Part shown: positions 36,901 through 46,000 of the stretch, piece by piece
How the letters are laid out: each line of letters starts with the position of its first letter
How positions within the stretch are numbered: position 1 is the first letter of the stretch
From: Gordonia zhenghanii
Lineage (GTDB): Bacteria; Actinomycetota; Actinomycetes; Mycobacteriales; Mycobacteriaceae
DNA length: 64,000 nt
Assembly: GCF_021738965.1 (NCBI RefSeq)
Contig: NZ_JAKKOQ010000001.1
Span: forward strand, 62,001 to 126,000
Direction of reading: 5' to 3'
The notes under the pieces: generated by a model
Told to the model about the DNA's origin: nothing
The model's input: the letters and a program-made list of their open reading frames with translations, nothing else
The model's database searches: none
Made by a program: the position numbers and the translations under genes

Positions 36901-39900
36901 GCTGAGTTCACCATGAACGTCAGATCCACCTGAGCGGGCGAGGTGTCCGTCTCCACACCGGAGAACACGAGGTCGCCGACGGGAATCTCCACGGACTGCG
37001 CTGCTGCTCCCGGGTCGAGCGTCAGCATCACCTGGGCGAGGGGCGCGAACGCCTCGCTGCGCACCGGGTTCACCGCGTCGACGACGGTCTCGAACGGCAC
37101 GTCGGCGTTCTCGAACGCGGCCAGCGCATTCGAGCGAGTGCGTACGACGAGGTCGGCGAACGTCTCGCCGAGATCCATGCGGCTTCGCAGTACGAGCGTG
37201 TTCACGAACATGCCGATGACGGCGTCCAGTTCCTGACCGGCCCGGCCTGCGACCGGCGTCGCGATCGTGACGTCGTCGGTCGCCGACATGCGCGCCAACA
37301 GCGTCGCGAGTGCCGCGTTCAACACCATGAACGGCGTCGCGCCGACCTGTCCCGCCACCGCTTCGATGCGTCGCGCGACGTCCGCGGGAATCTCGAATCC
37401 GGTGGCCGCGCCCTGCCCGGACGCCACCTTCGGGCGCGATCGGTCGTACGGCAGTTCCAGAAGATCGGGAATGCCGGCGAGTGCGTCACGCCAGTAGTCG
37501 AGCTGACGGCCGGCCACCGAGCCCGGGTCGTCGGGCGACCCGAGGACCTGGTGCTGCCAGATGGCGTAATCGGCGAACTGGACTTCGAGCGGCACGAATT
37601 CCGGAGCCAGTCCCCCGCGTCGTGCAATGTACGCGGCCACGAGATCGCCGATCAGCGGTCGCAACGATTCGCCGTCGGCTCCGATGTGGTGGACGACGAT
37701 TGCGAGCACGTGTTCGTCTGCGCCGACCGGCCAGATCCGGATCCGGATCGGCCACTCGCGTGACAGATCGAACCCGGTGGTCACTGCGGCTTCGATGTCG
37801 GCCATCGATCCGGCGAGGCCCCAGTCGAGCCGCTCGGTCACCGTGTCCGTAGCTCCGATGACCTGACCGGGCACGCCGTCGACGGCCGGGAAACTGGTGC
37901 GCAGGACTTCGTGACGAGTCACCAGGTCGGTGAACGCCGCCCGAAGGGCTTCGAGATCCAGCGGTCCGGTCAGACGCAGGACGTTCGGCAGGTTGTAGGT
38001 GCTGTTCTCCGGCTCGAAGCGGTTGATGAACCACATGCGCTGCTGCGCGAACGAGAGCGGGATGTGATTCGGACGCGGCACGACCGGCGTCACCGGGGGC
38101 AGTGCCGGAGTGCGGCCCGCCGACGCAGCCACGAGTTCGCGGACGGTCGTCGCGTCGAATACGTCGCGGATGCGGATCTCCGCACCGAGTGCTGCAGACG
38201 TCCGGGACGCGAGCCGGGCGGCGTTGAGTGAAGTGCCGCCCAGATCGAAGAACGATTCGGTGACGCTCACCCGGTCCAGCCCGAGGATGTCGCCGAACAC
38301 CGCGGCGACGAGTTCCTCATCGCGGTTCGCGGGACCGACGTACTCGAACTCGGTGACGACGGGTTCGGGCAACCGCTTCCGGTCTACCTTGCCCGCCGCG
38401 TTCACCGGCATGTCGTCGAGCAGCATCCAGATCGCCGGGCGCATGAACTGGAGCAGGTGCTCGGATGCGAAGTCGCGAAGGTCGGTCTCGGTGGTGTCGG
38501 GTCGTGCGGTCACGTATGCGACCAGGCTTTGGCCACCAGGCGCCATGTCCACGACTTCGGCGGCTACCTCGCGGACGCCGGGAGCCGCTGCGATCACCGA
38601 TTCGATCTCGCCGAGTTCGATCCGCTGTCCACGCAGCTTCACCTGGAAGTCGATGCGACCCAGGTACTCGATCTGCCCGTCAGGGGCCCAGCGGACCACG
38701 TCGCCGGTCCGGTACATGCGGTATCCGGGCAGACCGGCCGGGTCTGCGACGAAACGTTCGGCGGTCAGTCCCGACCGTCCGGTGTATCCACGCGCGATCT
38801 GGCTTCCACCGAGGTACAGCTCGCCCGGAACGCCGACTGGGACGGGTCGCAGCCGGGCGTCGAGAATCTGCGCGGTGGAATGCACTGTCGGGCGGCCGAT
38901 CGGCACGGTCTGCGCACCCGGACCGATTTCAGCGATGGTCGAGTACACGATCGTCTCGGTCGGCCCGTACTGGTTGTGCAATTGCGACTGCGGCCACGCA
39001 CGGTGCATGGCGTCGGCGACTGCCGGGGACAGCGCTTCGCCACCCAACTGCACAGTGCGAATCGACCGCATGGTCGCGAGTTCGTCATCCGACAGCTCGG
39101 TGAGCATCAGCGCGAGCATGGACGGGACCACCATGATCGACGTCACCTGATGTCGCTCAACGTAGGCGCGCATCGCCCACGGGTCGCGCTGCTCGCCCTG
39201 TCCGACGATCACGAGTTTTCCGGCGCTGATCGCGGGACGGAACAGATCGAGGACTGACGGATCGAAGGTGAAGTCGAGGACGGCGAGGACCACATCGTCC
39301 GCTGTGAACGAGTGGTCGTGGTGGTCGGCGTGCAGCATCGCCATCGCAGCGCTGTGCGAGACCGTCACGCCCTTCGGGCGCCCGGTGGAACCGGACGTGA
39401 AGATCGTGTACATCGCGTCGTCGACGTGCAGCGGCGCGATCCGGTCGGCATCGGTGATTCCCGACGTGTCGCCGACGATCGGCCCGGATGCATCGATCTC
39501 GAGGACTCGTGTCGCCGGATCCGCCCAGTCGGCGACGTCAGGCGCGTACGCGGACACGAGGACCAGCTGCGCACCGGCGGTGTCGACGATGTAGCGCGCG
39601 CGTTCGGCTGGTGCATCGATCGCGACGGGGACGTAGTGCCCGCCCGCGGTGATCACCGCATGGGCGGTGATCACCATCTCCAACGAACGCGGAACCGATA
39701 CCGCGACAGCGACATCGGGCCCCACCCCGAGATCGATGAGTTGCCGAGCCAACACGTTGGTCCGATCGGCGAGCTCACGGTAAGTGATCGTGCGATCACC
39801 GTCGACCACCGCGGTACGGTGCATCGACCCCAGCTCGAAGTGTTCGAGGAGGTCGGCCAGCGTTCCGGTTCCGTCCGGGCGGATGCGGAACGTGTGGATG

Positions 39901-42900
39901 CCCGCCCATTCCTCGATCTGGGTGTGCTCGGACTCGCTCAACATCTCGATGTCGCCGACGAGGACGTCCGGGTCGCGGACGACCGACGCTAAGACCCGGG
40001 TGAGTCGCTCGGCGGTCGCGGCGACGGTCGACTCGTCGAACAGATCGGTTGCGTAGACCACCGAACCGTCCCAGGACTCTCCGGCCTGAGCAGTGTTGAC
40101 ACCGAACAGCATGTCCACCTTGGCGATCACTGGACCGCTCTCGAACGGCTCCACCGTCAGTTGGTCCTGCAGATCGACGGCGGTATCGCCCGTCGCCCCG
40201 CCCTCCACGGACAGCCATACCTGGGCCAGCGGCGCGAAGGCCTCGCTACGCGCCGGATCGACCGCGTCGACGACTGCCTCGAACGGCGCGTCAGCATGCG
40301 CGAACGCTGCGAGATCGGTGTTCCGAATCGCAGCGAGGTGATCAGCGAACGAATCGGTCGTGTCCACCTGCGACCGTAAGACGACGGTATTGACGAACAT
40401 GCCGACGAGCGGGTCGAGCGCACGTTGACCACGCCCTGCGAAGGGCGCGCCGATGGCGAGATCATCACTACCGGACAATCTGCCGAGAACCACAGCGAGT
40501 GCCGCGTGGACCACCATGTACGGAGTCACACCGTGGCGAGCGGCCAACCGGGTGATCCCATCGGCGACGTCGGCAGGAATGGTGAAGTCGGTCTGCGCTC
40601 CACGGCCGGTCGCAGTCTGAGGTCGCGGCCGGTCCGAGGGGAGGTCGAGCACGTCGGGAAGCCCGGCGAGTTGTTCTCGCCAATACGTGAGCTGTTGTCC
40701 CACAATCGAATCGGAGTCATCAGGCGAGCCGAGCACCTCGTGTTGCCAGATCGCGAAGTCGGCGAACTGCACCTCGAGCGGAACGAAGATGGGTGCTTCT
40801 CCAGCTGCGCGCGCCACGTATGCGGTGATCAGGTCGCCGACGAGTGGAGCGAACGACTGCCCATCGGAGGCGATGTGGTGCATCACGACGGCGAGTACGT
40901 ATTCGCCCGGCGCGGCCTCCCAGATCCGCACTCGGATCGGCCACTCCCGGGACAGTTCGAATCCGCGGGCCACCGCGTCTTCGATGGCGTCCACCGAACC
41001 CACATGGCGCCAGTCGAGGTGTTGTTCGATGGCCTCGACGGGGTTGATCATCTGGAACGGCTGACCGTCCAGGTCGGGAAAGGTGGTCCGCAGCGTCTCG
41101 TGACGGGCAACTACATCGCCGACAGCATTACGAAGTGCCACCACGTCCAGGGCACCGGTGACTCGCAGGACGACGGGAATGTTGTACATGCCGGTCGACG
41201 GATCGAATCGGTTGATGAACCACATCCGCTGCTGCGCGAACGACAGCGGAATCATCGTCGGACGGTTCTCCGCCCGACGCAGTGCCGGCAACGCAGGGGC
41301 GCGCCCTGACACTGTCGCCACGAGTTCGCGGACACTTGGGGCATCGAAGACGTCTCTCACCTTGACGTCCACGCCGAGTTCATCGGACACTCGCGCAGCG
41401 ATTCGGGTAGCGGCCAACGAGTTGCCGCCGAGGTCGAAGAACGACTCGGTCACACTGGCGCGGTCGAGACCGAGAAGGTCGGCGAACAGCTTGGCGACTG
41501 CATGCTCGTCCGAGGTCTCCGGTGCGACGTATTCGACGGTCCCGAACTCGGGGGCAGGCAACGCCCGGCGGTCGACCTTCCCTGCAGTACCGAGAGGCAT
41601 CTCGGCGAGCCGCACCCAGGTAGTCGGACGCATGTATTCGGGGAGACGCTGAGCGACGCTCTCCGCTAAGCGCTCGATATCAACGTGGTCTGGTGCAACA
41701 TATCCGACAAGTTGCTGTCCTCCTGGCGAGTCGACGACAGCCGCTGCCGCATGCACCACCCCGGGTGCATCGGCGATCGCCGCTTCGACCTCACCCAACT
41801 CGATGCGCTGCCCGCGGAGCTTCACCTGGAAGTCGGTGCGACCGAGGTACTCGATCTCACCCGAGTTGTTCCACCGCACGAGGTCGCCGGTTCGGTACAG
41901 ACGTGATCCGGGCTCACCGAACGGATCGGCGATGAATCGTTCAGAAGTCAGATCTGTGCGCGCAGCGTATCCACGCGCAAGCTGGACTCCTCCGAGATAC
42001 AACTCGCCGGGAACCCCTGCGGGTACGAGCGAGAGGGACTGGTCGAGGACGTACGTCGATGTCGCGGGTACGGGTACGCCGATGGGCACACCGACGCTGC
42101 CGAACGCGACGTGCTGCGCAGTCACGTCCACCGCAGCCTCCGTTGGGCCATACAGATTATGCAGTTCAAGGCTGGGTAGCGCGGTCAGCACAGGTGCAGC
42201 AATAGAAGCCGTGAGTGCCTCCCCGGACGTGAACAGGGTGCGCACGCTTGTGAGCTCACGCAAGCGCTCTCCGAGTACGTCGGTAAACGCCGCCAGCATC
42301 GAAGGCACGAAGTGGATAGCGGTCACGGCCTCCGCGCGGATCAAGTCCGCCATGTACTCGGGGTCGCCGTGGCCTCCGGGTTCGGCGATGACAAGGGTTG
42401 CGCCTAACGCAACGGGCAGGAACAGCTCCCACACGGATACGTCGAACGTGATCGGCGTTTTCTGCACGAAGACGTCGCCCGAGCCGAGGGAATACCACTC
42501 GTGCATCCATTCGAGCCGGTTAGCAATCGCCTCATGTGCGACGGTGACGCCCTTCGGTCGCCCCGTCGATCCCGATGTGAACAGGGTGTAGGCCGCGGTG
42601 TCGCCGAGCACAGGTGCCGTGCGTTCGGAATCGGATATCGGCGCTGCCTGCTCGAATGGCCCTGAGCAGCTGATCTGCCGGACAACGGCGAGTCCGTCGT
42701 ACCGTTCCCGCGCATCGTCGAGTCCGTCCGCGACCAGAACAAGAGCCGCACCCGACGTCGCAACCATGTACCGGGAACGATCGTCGGGCAGACGTGCGTC
42801 AAGTGGAACGTAATGCCCGCCCGCGGCGATGACGGCGTGGATTGCGACGAGTAGTTCTACCGACCGATCGATCTGCACGCCCACCGCGACCTCGGGTCCC

Positions 42901-43064
42901 ACGCCGGCTGCGATGAGTTCGCGTCCGAGCCCCGCCACCCGTGCGTCGAACTCAGCGCGAGTCAGGCGCCGCTCACCGAAGACCAATGCGTAAGTCGGGG
43001 TCGGAGGCGATGCGATCAAGTCCGGCACGTTCTGCTTCTCCTCATCAGTCCTCGGGTCGGTCAT
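30951..43064 (-). CDS. Non-ribosomal peptide synthetase, terminal subunit (A-T-(C-A-T)3-TE)
   Basis: 4037 residues. Domain order by residue: A 20-500, T about 547 (Ser); C 600-1030, A 1050-1540, T 1612; C 1660-2090, A 2110-2600, T 2674; C 2720-3150, A 3180-3650, T 3725; thioesterase 3770-4030. All three C domains keep HHxxxDG (HHIASDG, HHIGADG, HHIAADG) and all four carrier domains have GG(N/T)SL. The protein begins straight in an A domain; the matching C domain is at the end of the preceding protein, whose stop overlaps this ATG (ATGA). No tailoring domain is seen. It releases the finished peptide from the last carrier as free acid or macrocycle. Confidence 0.95.
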   Translation of the reverse strand: MTDPRTDEEKQNVPDLIASPPTPTYALVFGERRLTRAEFDARVAGLGRELIAAGVGPEVAVGVQIDRSVELLVAIHAVIAAGGHYVPLDARLPDDRSRYMVATSGAALVLVADGLDDARERYDGLAVVRQISCSGPFEQAAPISDSERTAPVLGDTAAYTLFTSGSTGRPKGVTVAHEAIANRLEWMHEWYSLGSGDVFVQKTPITFDVSVWELFLPVALGATLVIAEPGGHGDPEYMADLIRAEAVTAIHFVPSMLAAFTDVLGERLRELTSVRTLFTSGEALTASIAAPVLTALPSLELHNLYGPTEAAVDVTAQHVAFGSVGVPIGVPVPATSTYVLDQSLSLVPAGVPGELYLGGVQLARGYAARTDLTSERFIADPFGEPGSRLYRTGDLVRWNNSGEIEYLGRTDFQVKLRGQRIELGEVEAAIADAPGVVHAAAAVVDSPGGQQLVGYVAPDHVDIERLAESVAQRLPEYMRPTTWVRLAEMPLGTAGKVDRRALPAPEFGTVEYVAPETSDEHAVAKLFADLLGLDRASVTESFFDLGGNSLAATRIAARVSDELGVDVKVRDVFDAPSVRELVATVSGRAPALPALRRAENRPTMIPLSFAQQRMWFINRFDPSTGMYNIPVVLRVTGALDVVALRNAVGDVVARHETLRTTFPDLDGQPFQMINPVEAIEQHLDWRHVGSVDAIEDAVARGFELSREWPIRVRIWEAAPGEYVLAVVMHHIASDGQSFAPLVGDLITAYVARAAGEAPIFVPLEVQFADFAIWQHEVLGSPDDSDSIVGQQLTYWREQLAGLPDVLDLPSDRPRPQTATGRGAQTDFTIPADVADGITRLAARHGVTPYMVVHAALAVVLGRLSGSDDLAIGAPFAGRGQRALDPLVGMFVNTVVLRSQVDTTDSFADHLAAIRNTDLAAFAHADAPFEAVVDAVDPARSEAFAPLAQVWLSVEGGATGDTAVDLQDQLTVEPFESGPVIAKVDMLFGVNTAQAGESWDGSVVYATDLFDESTVAATAERLTRVLASVVRDPDVLVGDIEMLSESEHTQIEEWAGIHTFRIRPDGTGTLADLLEHFELGSMHRTAVVDGDRTITYRELADRTNVLARQLIDLGVGPDVAVAVSVPRSLEMVITAHAVITAGGHYVPVAIDAPAERARYIVDTAGAQLVLVSAYAPDVADWADPATRVLEIDASGPIVGDTSGITDADRIAPLHVDDAMYTIFTSGSTGRPKGVTVSHSAAMAMLHADHHDHSFTADDVVLAVLDFTFDPSVLDLFRPAISAGKLVIVGQGEQRDPWAMRAYVERHQVTSIMVVPSMLALMLTELSDDELATMRSIRTVQLGGEALSPAVADAMHRAWPQSQLHNQYGPTETIVYSTIAEIGPGAQTVPIGRPTVHSTAQILDARLRPVPVGVPGELYLGGSQIARGYTGRSGLTAERFVADPAGLPGYRMYRTGDVVRWAPDGQIEYLGRIDFQVKLRGQRIELGEIESVIAAAPGVREVAAEVVDMAPGGQSLVAYVTARPDTTETDLRDFASEHLLQFMRPAIWMLLDDMPVNAAGKVDRKRLPEPVVTEFEYVGPANRDEELVAAVFGDILGLDRVSVTESFFDLGGTSLNAARLASRTSAALGAEIRIRDVFDATTVRELVAASAGRTPALPPVTPVVPRPNHIPLSFAQQRMWFINRFEPENSTYNLPNVLRLTGPLDLEALRAAFTDLVTRHEVLRTSFPAVDGVPGQVIGATDTVTERLDWGLAGSMADIEAAVTTGFDLSREWPIRIRIWPVGADEHVLAIVVHHIGADGESLRPLIGDLVAAYIARRGGLAPEFVPLEVQFADYAIWQHQVLGSPDDPGSVAGRQLDYWRDALAGIPDLLELPYDRSRPKVASGQGAATGFEIPADVARRIEAVAGQVGATPFMVLNAALATLLARMSATDDVTIATPVAGRAGQELDAVIGMFVNTLVLRSRMDLGETFADLVVRTRSNALAAFENADVPFETVVDAVNPVRSEAFAPLAQVMLTLDPGAAAQSVEIPVGDLVFSGVETDTSPAQVDLTFMVNSAQTGDWHGAVVFATDLFDESTAQTLAERFVALLDGLTADIDVAVGDVPMLDAGEISALRAVEVGEDRHVRAEDLASALADSVAAHADRDALVFQERTVTYGEFGARVNVLARELIRAGVGPDVAVVVCIPRSVELMVAVHAVVAAGGQYVPVDTATPADRVEYMMSTAGAKVALVHAGESVPGPIAGLGESITVMAVDAGSPVDLAAPPVTDAERIGALRPAHAAYTIFTSGSTGRPKGVTLPHDAVVNRLRWGLDELPIDGDDLVVLKTPYTFDCSVAELFAPLMQGSRLLIAEPDGHLDPVYMADLIADSGATMVHFVPSMLSVFLELAGPERLARLDRVRIISTTGEALPPAVAAETRAAVPGAVLYNLYGPTEAAVEITYQRLDEIADTVPIGVPVWNSTAYVLDGRLNPVAAGVPGELYVGGVQLARGYADRPDLTSDRFLADPFGPAGTRMYRTGDLVRRNQAGELEYLGRTDFQVKLRGQRIELGEIEAAIAQAPGVVHTSVTVAQAPDGGEHLVAYVAGAPGELLDLDAIRSAIATPLPEYMRPTVWMPLDEIPLNSAGKIDRKSLPAPEFSAGEYVAPETADEEAVAGAFADVLGVDRIGVTDSFFDLGGNSLSAMRLAARAGDALGVQVSVRDVFEAPSVRELVAATAGRTGGLPPVTRVQPRPEMIPLSFAQQRMWVINQLDSGSGMYNIPAVLRLTGSLDVPALRAAIGDLVVRHEVLRTTFPQRDGSPYQRIAAEVDAVEQIDWAVVDGQSGIERAVDTGFDLENAYPLRVRLWEVADGEHVLAVVAHHIAADGESTTPLVGDLITAYFARTAGHEPAFVPLEVQIADFAIWQRTVLGDSDDEDSVVSQQLAYWKERLAGLPSVIDLPTDRPRPAVASGRGSSVEFEIPGDVVDGVNDLANGARTTSFIAVHSALAVLLSRFSGQDEVAVGSPIAGRGDPILDPLVGMFVNMLTLRTDIDPASRFRDVLAATHAGDVEAFANADIPFEEIVDALDVERSQAFAPLSQVWLTVADEGVDPEASITGPLTVEPVGTENTPAKVDLHVHVSTSQTGSWRGSILYATDLYDAATVRDLADRFVEMLRTVTDDPTVAVRDIDLGGTDGLTPVSVGDPTPPVLLGDLFRTAARRAPERTAVVDGFGAALSYAELDARSNRLARWLIGRGVGPERPVALAIVRSIELLTAIWAVAKTGGCYVPIDPEYPADRVAGMIEDSGAVLGLTTARTGDLPSDGFDWVQLDDADIRSAVDAVSEAAVTPGELVAQARPENLAYVIYTSGSTGRPKGVAVTHSGLSNFAEQESQRLDAGDGSVVLGFASPSFDASVLEYLLATVNAGTLVYRTADAVGGAELERLIADSGVTHTFLTPSVLATLDPDRVPSLRSIAAGGEAVPQSIVDRWAPVTTIRNLYGPTETTIGITISTALAADVPVRLGGPIGGVGLTVLDGQLRPTPVGVPGELYVSGPALSRGYLDRPGLTADRFVADPHGQPGDRMYRTGDVVRWQRTAVGSLTLEYTGRSDDQVKLRGLRIELGEIESALTGHPAVQSAVVVGVGGSVATALAAYVVPADGTDVDGDELKEFVGRSLPAHMVPSSVAVLDAFPLTPVGKLDKRALPEPVIERVEFVAPATETERAVAQVFADVLDVSVDEVSVDAGFFDLGGNSLAAARVVSRLREAVGTDVQLAWLFDDATVRGLARRIAGGDVGLNSVLIGLRTDGAQAPLFCVHPAGGLAWFFGGLVPYLTDRPVYGLQDPHVVADEVSVTDVPTLAARYVDELRTVQPEGPYHLLGWSIGGTLAYEMARQLREAGQRVGYLGVMDASLTVEASAEPTEETSGGDTVGDLLGSWRDLFDLGDDVHASSPEEVAAVVRDQIAGMGLLAADQVERVMTSFATSGQMLEGFRPERYRGDVHYFTATADKTDPEGFRGEWAKYVDGSIENVDVPTHHLGMADAEALAIVGPAVDRALRRSVGPARD
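30954..31750 (-). other. Type I thioesterase domain of the terminal NRPS
   Basis: Alpha/beta hydrolase domain with the nucleophile Ser at about residue 3855 (GWSIGGTLAYE), an N-terminal HPAGGLAWFFGGL oxyanion region and a C-terminal catalytic His in THHLGMADAEA. Hydrolysis or macrocyclisation cannot be told apart from sequence. Confidence 0.9.
31760..34900 (-). other. NRPS module 10: C-A-T
   Basis: Nine specificity positions read by alignment to the GrsA pocket: D-A-L-F-A-G-L-I-G. Unassigned; small or aliphatic residue possible. The A domain is a near-duplicate of that in module 6. Confidence 0.7.
34930..38090 (-). other. NRPS module 9: C-A-T
   Basis: Specificity positions D-C-A-H-S-T-L-V-E. 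Not a code I recognise; no substrate assigned. Confidence 0.65.
38110..41270 (-). other. NRPS module 8: C-A-T
   Basis: Specificity positions D-P-L-M-Q-G-Q-V-Y. Shares Q-G-Q with module 3. No substrate assigned. The A domain core reads FDPSVLDLF where FDxSVWE is usual. Confidence 0.65.
41290..43060 (-). other. NRPS module 7, A-T part (serine-type)
   Basis: Specificity positions D-V-W-H-F-S-L-V-D, one conservative step from the known serine code D-V-W-H-L-S-L-I-D. Its C domain is at 43130-44570 in the preceding protein. Confidence 0.75.
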
Positions 43065-46000
43065 CGTCGCTCCACTTCGGCCGCGACCCGCATGAGCGTG
43101 GCAGCGGTCTGGGGTCGCATCACGCCACGCGACCAGCCGAGCACCGCTTCGCGTTCTGTGGCATTCATCAACGGTGCCGAACTGATCGGGTCGCCGGGCA
43201 GGCGCGACACGTGGTCGAGAACGTCTGCGAGTCGCTGTACCAATCGTTCGGCGGTCGACTCGTCGAACAGCTCGGTCGCATAGATCGCCCGAATCTCCCA
43301 GGGGCGACGCTCGTCCGCTCGCGGTCCCCGCTGGTCGCGTTGTCCCCGGTCGTCGAGTCGTCCCCGCTGGTCGAGCGGCGTCGAGACCACAGTCACCGAC
43401 AGATCGAATTGCGCCGGAACCACGAGCGGGTCGAGCGGGGTGACGGCCAAGTGGCCTGCGGTCGCCGTCTCGTCGACAGCCTGGTCGACCATTGTCACCA
43501 TCACCTGCGCGAGCGGCGCGAACGACTGCGAACGCACCGGTTGCACCCGCTCGACGACCGCTTCGAACGGCACGTCAGCGTGGGCGAACGCCTCCAGATC
43601 TGTGTCCCGAACCGCATCGAGCAGGTTCGTGAACGTCATTCGGGGCGCGACTTCGGTCCGCAGCACGAGCGTGTTGACGAACATGCCGACCAGCGGCTCG
43701 ATCGCCTGCTGTCCACGACCGGCAATGGGCGTCGCCACTGCGACATCGTCATTCGCAGAGAGTCTCGACAGCAGCACGGCCAACGCCGCGTGCACCACCA
43801 TGAACGGAGTCACCCCCTGCTCACGTGCAAGATCTTCCACTCGCGCGCCGACCGTCGCATCCAGCGGGACGCTGACCGACGCTCCGTCGTGCGAGGCCAC
43901 CACGGGCCGCGGCCGATCCATCGGCAGGTCGAGAACGCCCGGCGCACCTGCGAGCCGATCGGCCCAATAGTCGAGCTGACGACCGACGACGGAGGTCGGG
44001 TCGTCCGGTGCGCCGAGTTCACGACGCTGCCACAGTGCATAGTCGGCGAACTGCACCTCCAGCGGCGCGAATGCCGGTGCGCTGCCCGCAGACCGTGCCA
44101 GGTAAGCGGTCACAATGTCACCGATGAGCGGCCTCATCGACTCACCGTCGCCGACGAGGTGATGCAGGATCGCGACCAAAACGTACGAGTCGACTCCGGC
44201 ACGCAGCAAGCGCACACGGAACGGCGGTGCGGCCGCCACATCGAACCCCGCACTCGAAGCGGCCAGCAGATCGGTCTCATCAGTGACGACCTGCCAGTCC
44301 GGATCCGCGACCGCCGAGCGGGCGTCATGGACGAGCTGAGACGGCTGTCCATCGACCGCCGGGAACGTGGTTCGGAGAATCTCATGCCGTGCCACTACGT
44401 CTCGGACCGCTTGATGCAACGCGTCGACGTCCAGTTCCCCGTCGAGACGCACTGCGATCGGGATGTTGTAGGTCGCGGATTCGGGTTCCAACTGATTGAT
44501 GAACCACATGCGCTGCTGTGCGAACGACAAGGGGATTCGGTCCGGCCTCGGATGAACCGCCTCGATCGGCGAGAGGATCGCAGCATCCGACCCACTGTCC
44601 ACGCGTCGAGCAAGGCTGCGAACCGAGTCGGAATCGAACACGTCGCGCACTGTCACGGACACGCCGAGCTGGTCGGACAAACGTGCCGCGAGGCGCGCGG
44701 CCGACAACGAGTCTCCTCCGAGATCGAAGAAACTCGCCGTCGCCGACACGTCGCTCTCGTCGATCGCGAGCACGGCTGCGATCACGTCGGCCACGGCCCG
44801 CTCGGCCCCGGTCGCAGGCGCGACGAACTTACCGCTCACGATGACCGGCTCGGGTAGCGCTCGCTTGTCGAGCTTGCCGACCGGTGTCAGCGGGAGTTCG
44901 TCGAGAACGGTGAACGACGACGGCACCATGTGCGACGGCAGTCGTCGCGACACGAACGCCGTGAGGTCAGCAACGTCGACGGACGGGTCGCCGACCACGA
45001 CGTATGCGGCCAACGCGGTAGCCACCGAGCCTCCGACTCCGAGAACGACCGCAGCGTGAACGTTCTCGTGCTCGCTCAGGACGGCTTCGATCTCGCCGAG
45101 TTCGATGCGCAGACCGCGCAGCTTCACCTGGTCGTCCGATCGACCGGTGTACTCGAGAGTGAGTCCGCCGTCCGTAGACGGTGTCCAACGAACCACGTCG
45201 CCGGTCCGATACATCCGCGATCCGGCGCCACCGTGCGGATTAGCGGTGAAACGCTCCGACGTCAGTCCCGGGCGGTCGAGATATCCGCGCGAGAGGGCTC
45301 CGCCCGCGACATACAGTTCGCCTGGCAAGCCGACCGGCACCGGACTGAGTCGCTCGTCGAGCACCATGAGGTCGACGCCGCCGATCGGGCCACCCAGCCG
45401 GACGGGATCGCCGACGGACATCGGCGCACTGATCGTGATCCCGATCGTCGTCTCAGTCGGGCCGTAGAGGTTATGCAGAGAGCAGGTGTCGGCCCACCGA
45501 TCGACGATCGGTTGCGGCACCGCTTCGCCGCCCGCCGCGATCGATGCGAGGGTCGGCACTGCGACCGGATCGAGCGTGGCCAGCACGGACGGGGTCAGGA
45601 ACGTATGCGTCACTCGGTGCGCGGTGATGAACTGTTCCAGAGCGGGACCGCCGACGGCGTCCGCCGGCCGGTACGCCAAGGTGCCCGCGTTCGCGGTGGC
45701 GAGAAGGTATTCGAGGACCGACGCGTCGAAACTCGGGGACGCGAAGCCGAGGACCACGGCGCCGTCACCGGCGTCGAGGCGTTCGGACTCCTGACGTGCG
45801 AAGTTCGCCAGACCCGAGTGGGTCACTGCGACGCCCTTGGGCCTGCCGGTGGATCCGGACGTGTAGATCACGTACGCCAGGTTCGACGCCGTGACCACGC
45901 CGAGCCGATCGGCGGCGGTGACCGTGGCATCCGATTCCGCGGCGACCGCTGCAGCGATGTCCGGGGCGTCGACGCGCGTCCATTCGAATCCGCGCGACGG

